DNA from: JAEUPI01 sp046348365
Lineage (GTDB): Bacteria; Pseudomonadota; Gammaproteobacteria; Burkholderiales; Burkholderiaceae_C
NCBI GenBank assembly: GCA_046348365.1
Contig: JAXMEL010000002.1
Location: 62,001-126,000 of the forward strand
Direction of reading: 5' to 3'
Length of the DNA: 64,000 nt
Shown here piece after piece: positions 9,026 to 16,508 of the stretch. The translations under genes and the position numbers were made by a program. The notes below the pieces were generated by a model, which saw only the letters and a list, made by a program, of their open reading frames with translations, did no database searches and was not told the DNA's origin. Every line of letters starts with the position of its first letter. Position 1 is the first letter of the stretch.

Positions 9026-10078
9026 ATGTCCAACGCCCTGATCCCCGCCACCATCCTCACCGGCTTCTTGGGCTCGGGCAAGACGACGCTGCTCAAGCGC
9101 GTGCTCACCGAAGCCCACGGGCAGAAGATCGCCGTGATCGAGAACGAGTTCGGCGAGGAGAGCATCGACAACGAGATCCTCGTCGCCGACACCGGCGAGC
9201 AGATCATCCAGATGAACAACGGCTGCGTCTGCTGCACGATCCGCGAGGATCTGCGCTCGACGCTGTCGAGCCTGGCGGAGAAGAAGCGCAAGGGCGAGCT
9301 CGATTTCGAGCGCGTGGTGATCGAGACCACCGGCCTGGCCGACCCCGGCCCGGTGGCGCAGACCTTCTTCATGGACGACGAGATCGCCGAGAGCTATCTG
9401 CTCGACTCGGTGCTGACGCTGGTGGACGCCAAGCACGCCGACGGCCAGCTCGACACGCGCCAGGAGGCGCGGCGCCAGGTCGGCTTTGCCGACCAGATCT
9501 TCATCAGCAAGTCCGATCTGGTCGACGGCGAGGCGGTCGATGCGCTGGCGCACCGGCTCAAGCACATGAACCCGCGCGCGCCGCAGTCGCGCGTGCACTT
9601 CGGCGAGGTGCCGCTGGCGCAGGTGTTCGATCTGCGCGGCTTCAACCTGAATGCCAAGCTGGAGATCGATCCGGAGTTCCTGGCCGCCGACGACGGCCAC
9701 GACCACCATCATGACCATGGCCATGACCACGATCACGAGCACGGCGAGCACTGCAACCACCCGCATCATCACCATCACGACGACGACGTGAAGTCGTTCG
9801 TCTTCCGATCCGACCGCGCCTTCAATCCGGCCAAGCTGGAAGACTTCCTCGGTTCGATCGTGCAGGTCTACGGCCCGAAGATGCTGCGCTACAAGGGCGT
9901 GCTCTACATGAAGGGCAGCGACCGCAAGGTCGTCTTCCAGGGCGTGCACCAGCTGATGGGCAGCGACCTCGGGCCGAAGTGGTCGGCGGGCGAGAAGAAG
10001 GGCAGCAAGATGGTGTTCATCGGCATCGATCTGCCCAGGGAAATCCTGGTGCAGGGCCTGGAGGCCTGCCTCGTCTGA
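9026..10078 (+). CDS. COG0523 (CobW/ZNG-type) GTP-binding metal chaperone
   Basis: A 350-residue P-loop GTPase of the G3E family. Visible features are the Walker A motif GFLGSGKTT from residue 13, the CxCC metal motif C67-x-C69-C70 in NGCVCC, and a CobW C-terminal domain after residue 260. A His/Asp-rich stretch at about residues 224-256 contains around 17 histidines and is a likely metal reservoir. Family members insert zinc or other metals into client proteins. GGAG precedes the ATG by 10 nt. The next gene downstream is a DksA homologue with three of four zinc cysteines replaced. Confidence 0.9.
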   Translation: MSNALIPATILTGFLGSGKTTLLKRVLTEAHGQKIAVIENEFGEESIDNEILVADTGEQIIQMNNGCVCCTIREDLRSTLSSLAEKKRKGELDFERVVIETTGLADPGPVAQTFFMDDEIAESYLLDSVLTLVDAKHADGQLDTRQEARRQVGFADQIFISKSDLVDGEAVDALAHRLKHMNPRAPQSRVHFGEVPLAQVFDLRGFNLNAKLEIDPEFLAADDGHDHHHDHGHDHDHEHGEHCNHPHHHHHDDDVKSFVFRSDRAFNPAKLEDFLGSIVQVYGPKMLRYKGVLYMKGSDRKVVFQGVHQLMGSDLGPKWSAGEKKGSKMVFIGIDLPREILVQGLEACLV

Positions 10079-10107
10079 AGGGCCGATCCGCGGCGCGCTT
10101 GCGTGGC

Positions 10108-10113
10108 TACAAT
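10108..10113 (+). promoter_or_regulatory. Possible -10 element for the dksA-like gene
   Basis: TACAAT lies 84 bp before the GTG of the DksA-like gene and matches the sigma-70 -10 consensus in five of six positions. The -35 region 17 bp upstream (GATCCG) is poor. Between this element and the gene lies a GC-rich segment with short complementary arms (ATACC at 10138-10142 and GGTAT at about 10164-10168), so the leader may be folded. Confidence 0.35.
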
Positions 10114-10196
10114 CCGCGCGCCCGAAACGACGCAGGAATACCACCCCCGGCCTTCGGGAAGCGGGTATAACCAGCCCCCCGAGGAGTGATGTCGAC

Positions 10197-11180
10197 GTGA
10201 GCAAGAGCCCGGCCAAGAAGGCGCCAGCCAGCCGCAGCAAGGGCGCGGCCGGCAAGGCGAGCGCCAAGGCGGCACCGAAGCATTCACCAGCCAAGAAGGC
10301 GGCCAAGCCTTCGCCGAAGGCGAAGGTGGCGCCCGCCAAGGCCGCCGCCAAGCCCGCATCCAAACCGGCCAAGAAAGCGGCCAGGCCGGCGCCGCCGGCC
10401 AAGAAGACGCCGGTCAAGCCGGTGGCCAAACCGGCGCCCAAGGCGGGCACCAAGCTGGCTCCGAAGGCCGCCGCGGCCAAGCCGGCGGGCAAGCCCACGG
10501 CCAGGCCGTCGTCGCACGTGCCGGCGCCCGCGTCGGCGACTCCCGTTCCCTCAACCGTCTCCCCTCCCTTGCCCAAGAGCCAAGACAAGCCGCAGTCCAA
10601 GCCTGCGCCGACCCTGCCGCCCGCCGCGACCGCTGCGCCGAACCGTTTTGCCGAGCGCTTCTCGCCGCCGCGGCCGCCGCAGCGCGTGCTGCCCGAGCCG
10701 ATCGAGCCGGTGCGCCCGGTCATCAAGGCCGACCCCAGGCTCGCCAACGCGTGGAAGAGCAAGGCCGGCCGCGACCTCACCGAGGCCGAGCTGCTGGCGA
10801 TGCCCGATGCCGAGTACATGAACGAGAAGCAGCTCGAGTTCTTCCGCGGCCGCCTGCAGGCGCTGAAGGACGATCTGCTGTCCAACGCCGGCGAGACGAC
10901 CGAGCACCTGCGCGAGGACACGTCGATCGTTCCCGACCCCGCGGACCGCGCGACGATCGAGGAAGAACACGCGCTCGAACTGCGCACGCGCGACCGCGAG
11001 CGCAAGCTGCTGAAGAAGATCTCGCAGTCGCTGTCGCGCATCGAGGCCGGCGACTACGGCTATTGCGACGAGACCGGCGAGCCGATCGGCCTCGGCCGCC
11101 TGCTGGCGCGCCCGACGGCCACGCTGTCGCTCGAAGCCCAGCGGCGCCGCGAGCTGAAGCAGAAGATGTTCGGCGACTGA
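10197..11180 (+). CDS. dksA: DksA/TraR family regulator with histone-H1-like N-terminal tail
   Basis: A 327-residue protein in two parts. Residues 1 to about 180 are a Lys/Ala/Pro repeat tail of the histone H1 type (PAKKA-like units). Residues about 182-327 are a DksA domain with a coiled coil and the DPADRA coiled-coil tip. DksA binds RNA polymerase in the secondary channel and works with ppGpp. Of the four zinc-finger cysteines only C290 remains; the other positions are T293, S311 and A314. Single-Cys DksA proteins are known in alpha- and betaproteobacteria. The start is GTG, preceded by GAGGAG 10 nt upstream; the ATG at 10189 leads only to a 3-codon frame. The tail may add nonspecific DNA binding (inference). 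Confidence 0.9.
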   Translation: MSKSPAKKAPASRSKGAAGKASAKAAPKHSPAKKAAKPSPKAKVAPAKAAAKPASKPAKKAARPAPPAKKTPVKPVAKPAPKAGTKLAPKAAAAKPAGKPTARPSSHVPAPASATPVPSTVSPPLPKSQDKPQSKPAPTLPPAATAAPNRFAERFSPPRPPQRVLPEPIEPVRPVIKADPRLANAWKSKAGRDLTEAELLAMPDAEYMNEKQLEFFRGRLQALKDDLLSNAGETTEHLREDTSIVPDPADRATIEEEHALELRTRDRERKLLKKISQSLSRIEAGDYGYCDETGEPIGLGRLLARPTATLSLEAQRRRELKQKMFGD

Positions 11181-11216
11181 CCGCGACGGCGCGGCACGCG
11201 AGTTTCGAGGCACCCG

Positions 11217-12989
11217 ATGGCCGAGCAGCAACCCAAGGACGGGAAGGACGAAAGTTTCTTCCGCAAGGTGGTGCGCTTCGTGGCCAATCCGGCCACCGAC
11301 TGGGCCGACCTGAACAGCAGGCAGGACGACGGCGGCGAGCTCGACCTCGAGAAGTCCGAGCTGAAGGCGATGATCGAGCGCAAGCGGCGCAACGATTTCG
11401 TGCGCAAGCGCGAGTTCGACATGCTGCGCAAGATGCGCCGCGACGGGCTGTCGCCCGACCAGCTGGCCGCGCTGGGCCATTCGTCGCGCATCGACGACTC
11501 CGAAGTGCGCATGACCGACAGCCCGGCGCGCGGACCCGACACCGCGGTCAAGGCCAAGATCGACGAGATCGAGCAGCAGATGGTGGGCGACGGCGGCATA
11601 TCCACCGCGCAGCGCCGCACGCCTGAGTTCTACAACGCCCCCACCCAGCCGGCTGCGCTGGCGCGCGACCGCACGGTGAGCGCACCGCTGGCGCCTGCTG
11701 CGCCGTCCGCGCCCGATCCCGACAAGCTGCCCGCGCTGCCGGTGCTGTCGGACATCGAGATGCCGCCGGCCGCCGCGCCGGCGCCGGTGGTGATGGGCGG
11801 CGGCATTCCGCCGCTGGCAGCTGCCGGCGCCGCCACCGGCGCGGCGGCCCGTGCCGAGGCGCCCCGGCCGCTGCCGGGGCAACCCAGCTTCGAGGTCGAG
11901 GTCAGCGAGATCGCGCACGACCCCGAGCTCGACGAAGCCGTGATCGCCTTTGCCAATGCCGACTTCGCGCTGTGCGAGCAGTCACTCACGAACCTGATCG
12001 GCGCCGGCGGGTCGCGCCGGCAGCATGCCGATACCTGGCTCGTGCTGTTCGACCTGTACCGCGCCATCGGCCAGCACGCCAAGTTCGAATCGCTGGCGGT
12101 GGACTACGTACACCAGTTCGGCGTCTCGTCGCCGCAGTGGTTCTCGCTGCCCAAGCTGGTGGCCGAGGCGGCGGCCGAGGAGCGGCCGTCGGCGGCACGC
12201 GTGGCCGGCGAGGTCGGCTGGGTCTGCCCCGAGCTGATCGACACCGACGCCGTGGCACGGCTGCGCTCGGTGGCGCTGCAGCTGCCGCTGCCGTGGGTGT
12301 TCGACTGGTCCGGCCTGCGGCGCATCGATGCCGACGCGGCCGGCCAGCTGTCGGAGCTGTTCCGCCACTGGGCCGGCCAGTCGCTCGAGATGCGCTGGCT
12401 GTCGGGCGAGCAGCTGTTCACCGTGCTGCAGGAAGCCGCGCCGACCGGCGTGCGCGACGCCGACCCGGCCTACTGGCTGCTGCGCCTCGACGCGCTGCGC
12501 ATCGCCAACCGGCCCGACCAGTTCGACGAGGCGGCGATCGACTACTGCGTGACCTACGAGGTGTCGCCGCCGTCGTGGGAGCGCACCAAGTGCAGCGTGC
12601 GCGTCAGCGGCTCGAGCCTGTCGACGCGCTCGCCGCCGATGTCCATCGTCAGCGAGGTGTCGACCACTTTCGTCGAATCCACCGCCGACGAGGCCGCCGC
12701 CGGCGTGCAGGTGGCCACGGTGGAGCTGTCTGGGCAGTTGGTGGGCGACATCGGCACCACGCTGGCCAAGCTCGACCGCGACCTCACGCAGGCACCGATC
12801 GTCGCGGTGTCGTGCGCGCGGCTGATCCGCGTGGACTTCATCGCCGCCGGCGACCTGCTCAACTGGGTGCTCGCCAAGCGCAGCGAGAACCGCGCGATCA
12901 ACCTCGTCGACGCCAATCGCCTGGTGGCTCTCTTCTTCGGCGCGATGGGCATCAACGAACACGCCAAGGTGCAGATCCGCCGGATCTGA
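11217..12989 (+). CDS. STAS-domain-like protein of unknown function
   Basis: A 590-residue soluble protein with three parts. The N-terminus (1-100) is basic and charged. A Pro/Ala-rich linker covers about 135-225. The C-terminal half has two regions with the beta-alpha pattern of STAS domains, near residues 335-395 and 490-590. The last one reads ATVELSGQLVGD and then ISCARLIRVDFIA-like strands ending in NEHAKVQIRRI. STAS domains usually act as phospho-switch partners or scaffolds. The gene lies 36 bp after dksA and 49 bp before hslV in the same direction, so it may be co-transcribed. I do not know a function. Confidence 0.7.
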   Translation: MAEQQPKDGKDESFFRKVVRFVANPATDWADLNSRQDDGGELDLEKSELKAMIERKRRNDFVRKREFDMLRKMRRDGLSPDQLAALGHSSRIDDSEVRMTDSPARGPDTAVKAKIDEIEQQMVGDGGISTAQRRTPEFYNAPTQPAALARDRTVSAPLAPAAPSAPDPDKLPALPVLSDIEMPPAAAPAPVVMGGGIPPLAAAGAATGAAARAEAPRPLPGQPSFEVEVSEIAHDPELDEAVIAFANADFALCEQSLTNLIGAGGSRRQHADTWLVLFDLYRAIGQHAKFESLAVDYVHQFGVSSPQWFSLPKLVAEAAAEERPSAARVAGEVGWVCPELIDTDAVARLRSVALQLPLPWVFDWSGLRRIDADAAGQLSELFRHWAGQSLEMRWLSGEQLFTVLQEAAPTGVRDADPAYWLLRLDALRIANRPDQFDEAAIDYCVTYEVSPPSWERTKCSVRVSGSSLSTRSPPMSIVSEVSTTFVESTADEAAAGVQVATVELSGQLVGDIGTTLAKLDRDLTQAPIVAVSCARLIRVDFIAAGDLLNWVLAKRSENRAINLVDANRLVALFFGAMGINEHAKVQIRRI

Positions 12990-12996
12990 CAAGCAA

Positions 12997-13020
12997 GTGC
13001 AGCGCCTCGGTGCGCTGCAC
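12997..13020 (+). promoter_or_regulatory. Stable hairpin in the hslVU leader
   Basis: GTGCAGCGC (12997-13005) and GCGCTGCAC (13012-13020) form a perfect 9-bp stem with a 6-nt loop. It ends 18 bp before the hslV ATG. There is no T-run after it, so it is not a standard terminator. It may stabilise or regulate the hslVU mRNA. Confidence 0.55.
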
Positions 13021-13038
13021 GCATGAGCCGGACTCCCG

Positions 13039-13596
13039 ATGGCCGACGCCCCGCAATTCCACGGCACCACCATCGTCAGCGTGCGCCGTCCGCCCGGCCA
13101 GGGGCCGGTGGTGGCGCTCGGCGGCGACGGCCAGGTCACGCTCGGCACCATCGTCGTCAAGGCCAGCGCGCGCAAGGTGCGCAAGCTGCACCGCGACCAG
13201 GTGCTGGCGGGCTTTGCCGGCGCCACGGCCGACGCGTTCACGCTGTTCGAGCGCTTCGAGGCCAAGCTCGAGAAGCACCAGGGCCATCTGCAGCGCGCGG
13301 CGATCGAGCTGACCAAGGACTGGCGCACCGACCGCGTGCTGCGCCGCCTGGAGGCCATGCTCGCGGTGGCCGACCGCGAGAGTTCGCTGATCATCACCGG
13401 CAACGGCGACGTGCTCGAGCCCGAGCACGGCATCGTGGCCATCGGCTCGGGCGGCGCTTATGCGCAGGCCGCCGCGCGCGCGCTGCTCGCGCACACCGCC
13501 CTGCCGGCCGACGAGATCGTCAAGCGCTCGCTCGAGATCGCCGGCGAGCTGTGCATCTACACCAACCAGCACCACTCGATCGAGGTGCTGGTCTAG
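13039..13596 (+). CDS. hslV: ATP-dependent protease subunit HslV
   Basis: A 185-residue proteasome-like peptidase. The catalytic N-terminal threonine follows a short propeptide, in HGTTIVSVRR (T10). HslV forms a double hexamer capped by HslU and degrades misfolded and regulatory proteins in the cytoplasm. It is followed by hslU after 34 bp. The gene normally belongs to the heat-shock regulon; I could not pick out a convincing sigma-32 promoter in the 49 bp before it. Confidence 0.97.
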   Translation: MADAPQFHGTTIVSVRRPPGQGPVVALGGDGQVTLGTIVVKASARKVRKLHRDQVLAGFAGATADAFTLFERFEAKLEKHQGHLQRAAIELTKDWRTDRVLRRLEAMLAVADRESSLIITGNGDVLEPEHGIVAIGSGGAYAQAAARALLAHTALPADEIVKRSLEIAGELCIYTNQHHSIEVLV

Positions 13597-13630
13597 CCTG
13601 GAGCGGGCGCTTCGCGCGCCCGCACGCGAC

Positions 13631-14968
13631 ATGTCCGCCAGCATGACCCCGCAGGAGATCGTCTCCGAACTCGACCGCCACATCGTCGGCCAGCGCGCGG
13701 CCAAGCGCGCGGTGGCCATCGCGCTGCGCAACCGCTGGCGCCGCCAGCAGGTCGACGACAAGCTGCGCGGCGAGATCACGCCGAAGAACATCCTGCTGAT
13801 CGGCCCCACCGGCGTCGGCAAGACCGAGATCGCGCGGCGGCTGGCGCGGCTGGCCGACGCGCCGTTCATCAAGGTCGAGGCGACCAAGTTCACCGAGGTC
13901 GGCTACGTGGGCAAGGACGTCGACACCATCGTGCGCGACCTGGTCGACATCGCCGTCAAGCGCGAGCGCGAAGCCGCCAAGCAGCGCCATCGCGCGCGCG
14001 CGGAAGACGCCGCCGAGGAGCGCATCCTCGACGCGCTGGTGCCGCCGCCGCGCAGCGAGCCCGGCTTCGGCTCCGGCGCCCCGGCGCCGGACAACACCGC
14101 ACGCCAGGTGATGCGCAAGCGCCTGCGCGAAGGCGCGCTGGCCGACAAGGAGATCGAGCTCGAACTCACCGAGCCGCGCACCGGCGTCGACATCATGACG
14201 CCGCCCGGCATGGAAGAGATGGCCGAGCAGCTCAAGGGCCTGTTCAGCCAGATGGGCCAGGCCAAGCGGCGCACGCGCAAGCTCAGGATCGGCGAGGCGC
14301 TCAAGCTGCTGGTCGACGAGGAGGCGGCCAAGCTCGTCAACGACGACGAGATCAAGACACACGCGGTGGCGCATGCCGAGAACAACGGCATCGTGTTCAT
14401 CGACGAATTCGACAAGATCACCTCGCGCGCGGAGGGCAGCGGCGCCGACGTGTCGCGCCAGGGCGTGCAGCGCGACCTGCTGCCGCTGGTGGAGGGCACC
14501 ACGGTGACCACCAAGTACGGCATGGTCAGGACCGATCACATCCTGTTCATCGCCTCGGGCGCGTTTCACCTGTCCAAGCCGAGCGACCTGATCCCCGAGC
14601 TGCAGGGGCGCTTCCCGATCCGCGTCGAGCTGGGGTCGCTGTCGGTGGACGACTTCGAGGCCATCCTCACGAGCACGCATGCGAGCCTGATCAGGCAGTA
14701 CGAGGCGCTGCTCGCCACCGAGGGCGTGAGCCTGCAGTTCGAGCCGGCGGCGATCCGCCGCCTGGCGCAGATCGCCTACGACGTGAACGAGCGCACCGAG
14801 AACATCGGCGCGCGGCGGCTCGCCACGGTGATGGAGCGCTTGCTCGACGACGTGAGCTTCGACGCGCCCAACCGCGGCGGGCAGACGGTGAACATCGACG
14901 CCGCGGCGGTGGATGCCAAGCTCGCCGACCTGGCGCGCAACGAAGACCTGTCGCGCTACATCCTCTGA
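13631..14968 (+). CDS. hslU: HslU ATPase of the HslVU protease
   Basis: A 445-residue AAA+ unfoldase that feeds substrates to HslV. It has Walker A GPTGVGKT (residues 58-65), a GYVG pore loop in TEVGYVGKDV, the intermediate (I) domain between about 110 and 240, and Walker B IVFIDEFDKI near residue 256. It ends in the family signature LARNEDLSRYIL. The start could also be the ATG four codons later (13643). It converges with coaX, whose stop is 8 bp away. Confidence 0.97.
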   Translation: MSASMTPQEIVSELDRHIVGQRAAKRAVAIALRNRWRRQQVDDKLRGEITPKNILLIGPTGVGKTEIARRLARLADAPFIKVEATKFTEVGYVGKDVDTIVRDLVDIAVKREREAAKQRHRARAEDAAEERILDALVPPPRSEPGFGSGAPAPDNTARQVMRKRLREGALADKEIELELTEPRTGVDIMTPPGMEEMAEQLKGLFSQMGQAKRRTRKLRIGEALKLLVDEEAAKLVNDDEIKTHAVAHAENNGIVFIDEFDKITSRAEGSGADVSRQGVQRDLLPLVEGTTVTTKYGMVRTDHILFIASGAFHLSKPSDLIPELQGRFPIRVELGSLSVDDFEAILTSTHASLIRQYEALLATEGVSLQFEPAAIRRLAQIAYDVNERTENIGARRLATVMERLLDDVSFDAPNRGGQTVNIDAAAVDAKLADLARNEDLSRYIL

Positions 14969-14975
14969 CCGCCGC

Positions 14976-15731
14976 TCAGCCTGACGCGATCTTCAGCAGG
15001 CCGTCGAAGATCAGCGAGTCGATCATCTCGAACGGCAGATCGGTGATCGGCGCGAGCTTGACCGCAGCACCGCCGCCCATCAGCAGCAAGGGCTCCTGGC
15101 CCGTGCGCTCGCGCAGCCGGCGGTACTGGCGCTGCACGGCACCGGCGATCGCGTAGGCGCCGCCGCTCATCAGTGCGTCGCTGGTGTTGGTGGGGAATTC
15201 GACGATCTCGCCGGTCGGCACGCGCAGGCCTGCGGTGCCCATTTCGAGCGCCTTGAGCATGACGCCGAAGCCCGGCAGGATCAGCCCGCCGAGGAAGTGG
15301 CCGCCGGTGTCCAGCGCATCGACGGTGACCGCCGTGCCGACCATCACCACCAGCGCCGGCCGCGCCGGCCCGCGATGCAGCACATGCCAGCGTGCGCCGA
15401 TCATCGCCACCCAGCGATCGGCACCGAGCCGCGACGGATGGTCGTAGCCGTTGCTGATGCCGGCCTGCTGCACGCCGGGCACCACCCAGCGCGGGCTCAG
15501 GTCCCACAGCTCGAGCTGCTGCTCGACGCGCAGGCGCACCGCGTCGCCGGCCACCACGCAGCCGAGCACGGCGTCGGGCGCCGGCAGGTCGCGCCAGTCG
15601 GCCTCGGCCAGCTCGTCGATCGTTTCGAGGAACACGGCGCCGCTGTGGCTCGGCGCGCTGCCCGGCGCCAGGCGCGGGTACAGCGCCCACTTGAGGCGGG
15701 TGTTGCCGATGTCGAGCGCCAACAGGCTCAT
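14976..15731 (-). CDS. coaX: Type III pantothenate kinase
   Basis: A 251-residue enzyme that phosphorylates pantothenate in the first step of coenzyme A synthesis. It has the ASKHA-fold phosphate motif DIGNTRLKW at residues 7-15, the GADRW motif near residue 103, and a conserved GTAVTVD loop. Family members need a monovalent cation. Many Burkholderiales carry birA directly before coaX; here an unrelated gene (15793-16398) is upstream instead. Confidence 0.95.
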   Translation of the reverse strand: MSLLALDIGNTRLKWALYPRLAPGSAPSHSGAVFLETIDELAEADWRDLPAPDAVLGCVVAGDAVRLRVEQQLELWDLSPRWVVPGVQQAGISNGYDHPSRLGADRWVAMIGARWHVLHRGPARPALVVMVGTAVTVDALDTGGHFLGGLILPGFGVMLKALEMGTAGLRVPTGEIVEFPTNTSDALMSGGAYAIAGAVQRQYRRLRERTGQEPLLLMGGGAAVKLAPITDLPFEMIDSLIFDGLLKIASG

Positions 15732-15792
15732 GACCGCGAGCGTAGCAGCGGCGGAGCCCGCACGGCCCGCGGGATTGCCTGGGCGCGCCGGC

Positions 15793-16398
15793 TCAGCCGC
15801 GCTCGGCCGGCAGGCTCAGCAGGTGGCGCACGTGGCGCATCGTCTGGGCGACGACGATCATGCGCCGCGGCTTGCGCAGGCGCTGCTCCACCTCGTCGAG
15901 CAGCGATTCCATTTCGTCGCGCGTCGACGCGCGGCGCAGCTTCATCAGCGTCAGCGAGCCCGCGACCGGCGCCTGCTCGCGCAGCGCCTTGACCAGAAGC
16001 GAGCGCGCCTCCTCCAGCGGGGCGTCGACCTCCGGCGCCAGCGGCACGCCCGACAGCGTGGACCAGCCCGACTCCGGCAGCAGCGAGCGCGCGGCGGGCA
16101 GCAGCGACGAATCGCCGGTCACGGTGTCGGCGACTGCAGCCGGCCGCCCGATACCGCCGCCCGGCGGCTGCCGTTCGTCATCGGGCGGCTGCGCCGTCAC
16201 GAACCGGCGCGCGAGCAGTTCGTCGAACACGGCCCGTGACGCGCCGGCTGCCTCGGCGAGCGCGAGGATCTGCTGCACCGTGCGCCGGCCGTCGACCAGC
16301 AGCAGCACGGTGCGGTGGCGCTGGCTCAGCCCCCGGGTGCGGCGGGCCAGTTCGTCCACGCCTTCGGCCGTCTTGACCGGCACCTCGTCGATCCGCAT
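15793..16398 (-). CDS. Conserved protein of unknown function
   Basis: A 201-residue soluble protein. The N-terminus (MRIDEVPVKTAEGVDELARR, then LSQRHRTVLLLVDGRRT) resembles a winged-helix-like module found in small Burkholderiales proteins of unknown function. After a Pro/Gly-rich linker at about 90-125 comes a helical C-terminal region. I chose the ATG at 16396-16398 because GGGGAAGG lies at a suitable distance before it; a second ATG lies 15 bp upstream. It is transcribed toward coaX with a 61-bp gap. A regulatory role is possible but not shown. Confidence 0.6.
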   Translation of the reverse strand: MRIDEVPVKTAEGVDELARRTRGLSQRHRTVLLLVDGRRTVQQILALAEAAGASRAVFDELLARRFVTAQPPDDERQPPGGGIGRPAAVADTVTGDSSLLPAARSLLPESGWSTLSGVPLAPEVDAPLEEARSLLVKALREQAPVAGSLTLMKLRRASTRDEMESLLDEVEQRLRKPRRMIVVAQTMRHVRHLLSLPAERG

Positions 16399-16453
16399 CC
16401 GCCTTCCCCGCATCGCCCCGCCTTGCCGCGCGGTATTGTCGCCAAGGCCGCGC

Positions 16454-16482
16454 ACGCCTCGGTAACCACCGGTGCGAGGCGT
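16454..16482. promoter_or_regulatory. Dyad element between divergent genes
   Basis: ACGCCTCG (16454-16461) and CGAGGCGT (16475-16482) form perfect 8-bp arms around 13 nt that contain the palindrome CACCGGTG. The element sits in the 110-bp space between the minus-strand unknown gene and the plus-strand CoA-transferase. It could be an operator for one or both. Confidence 0.4.
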
Positions 16483-16508
16483 TGCGTTCGGCGACGCATA
16501 CTCGCCAC

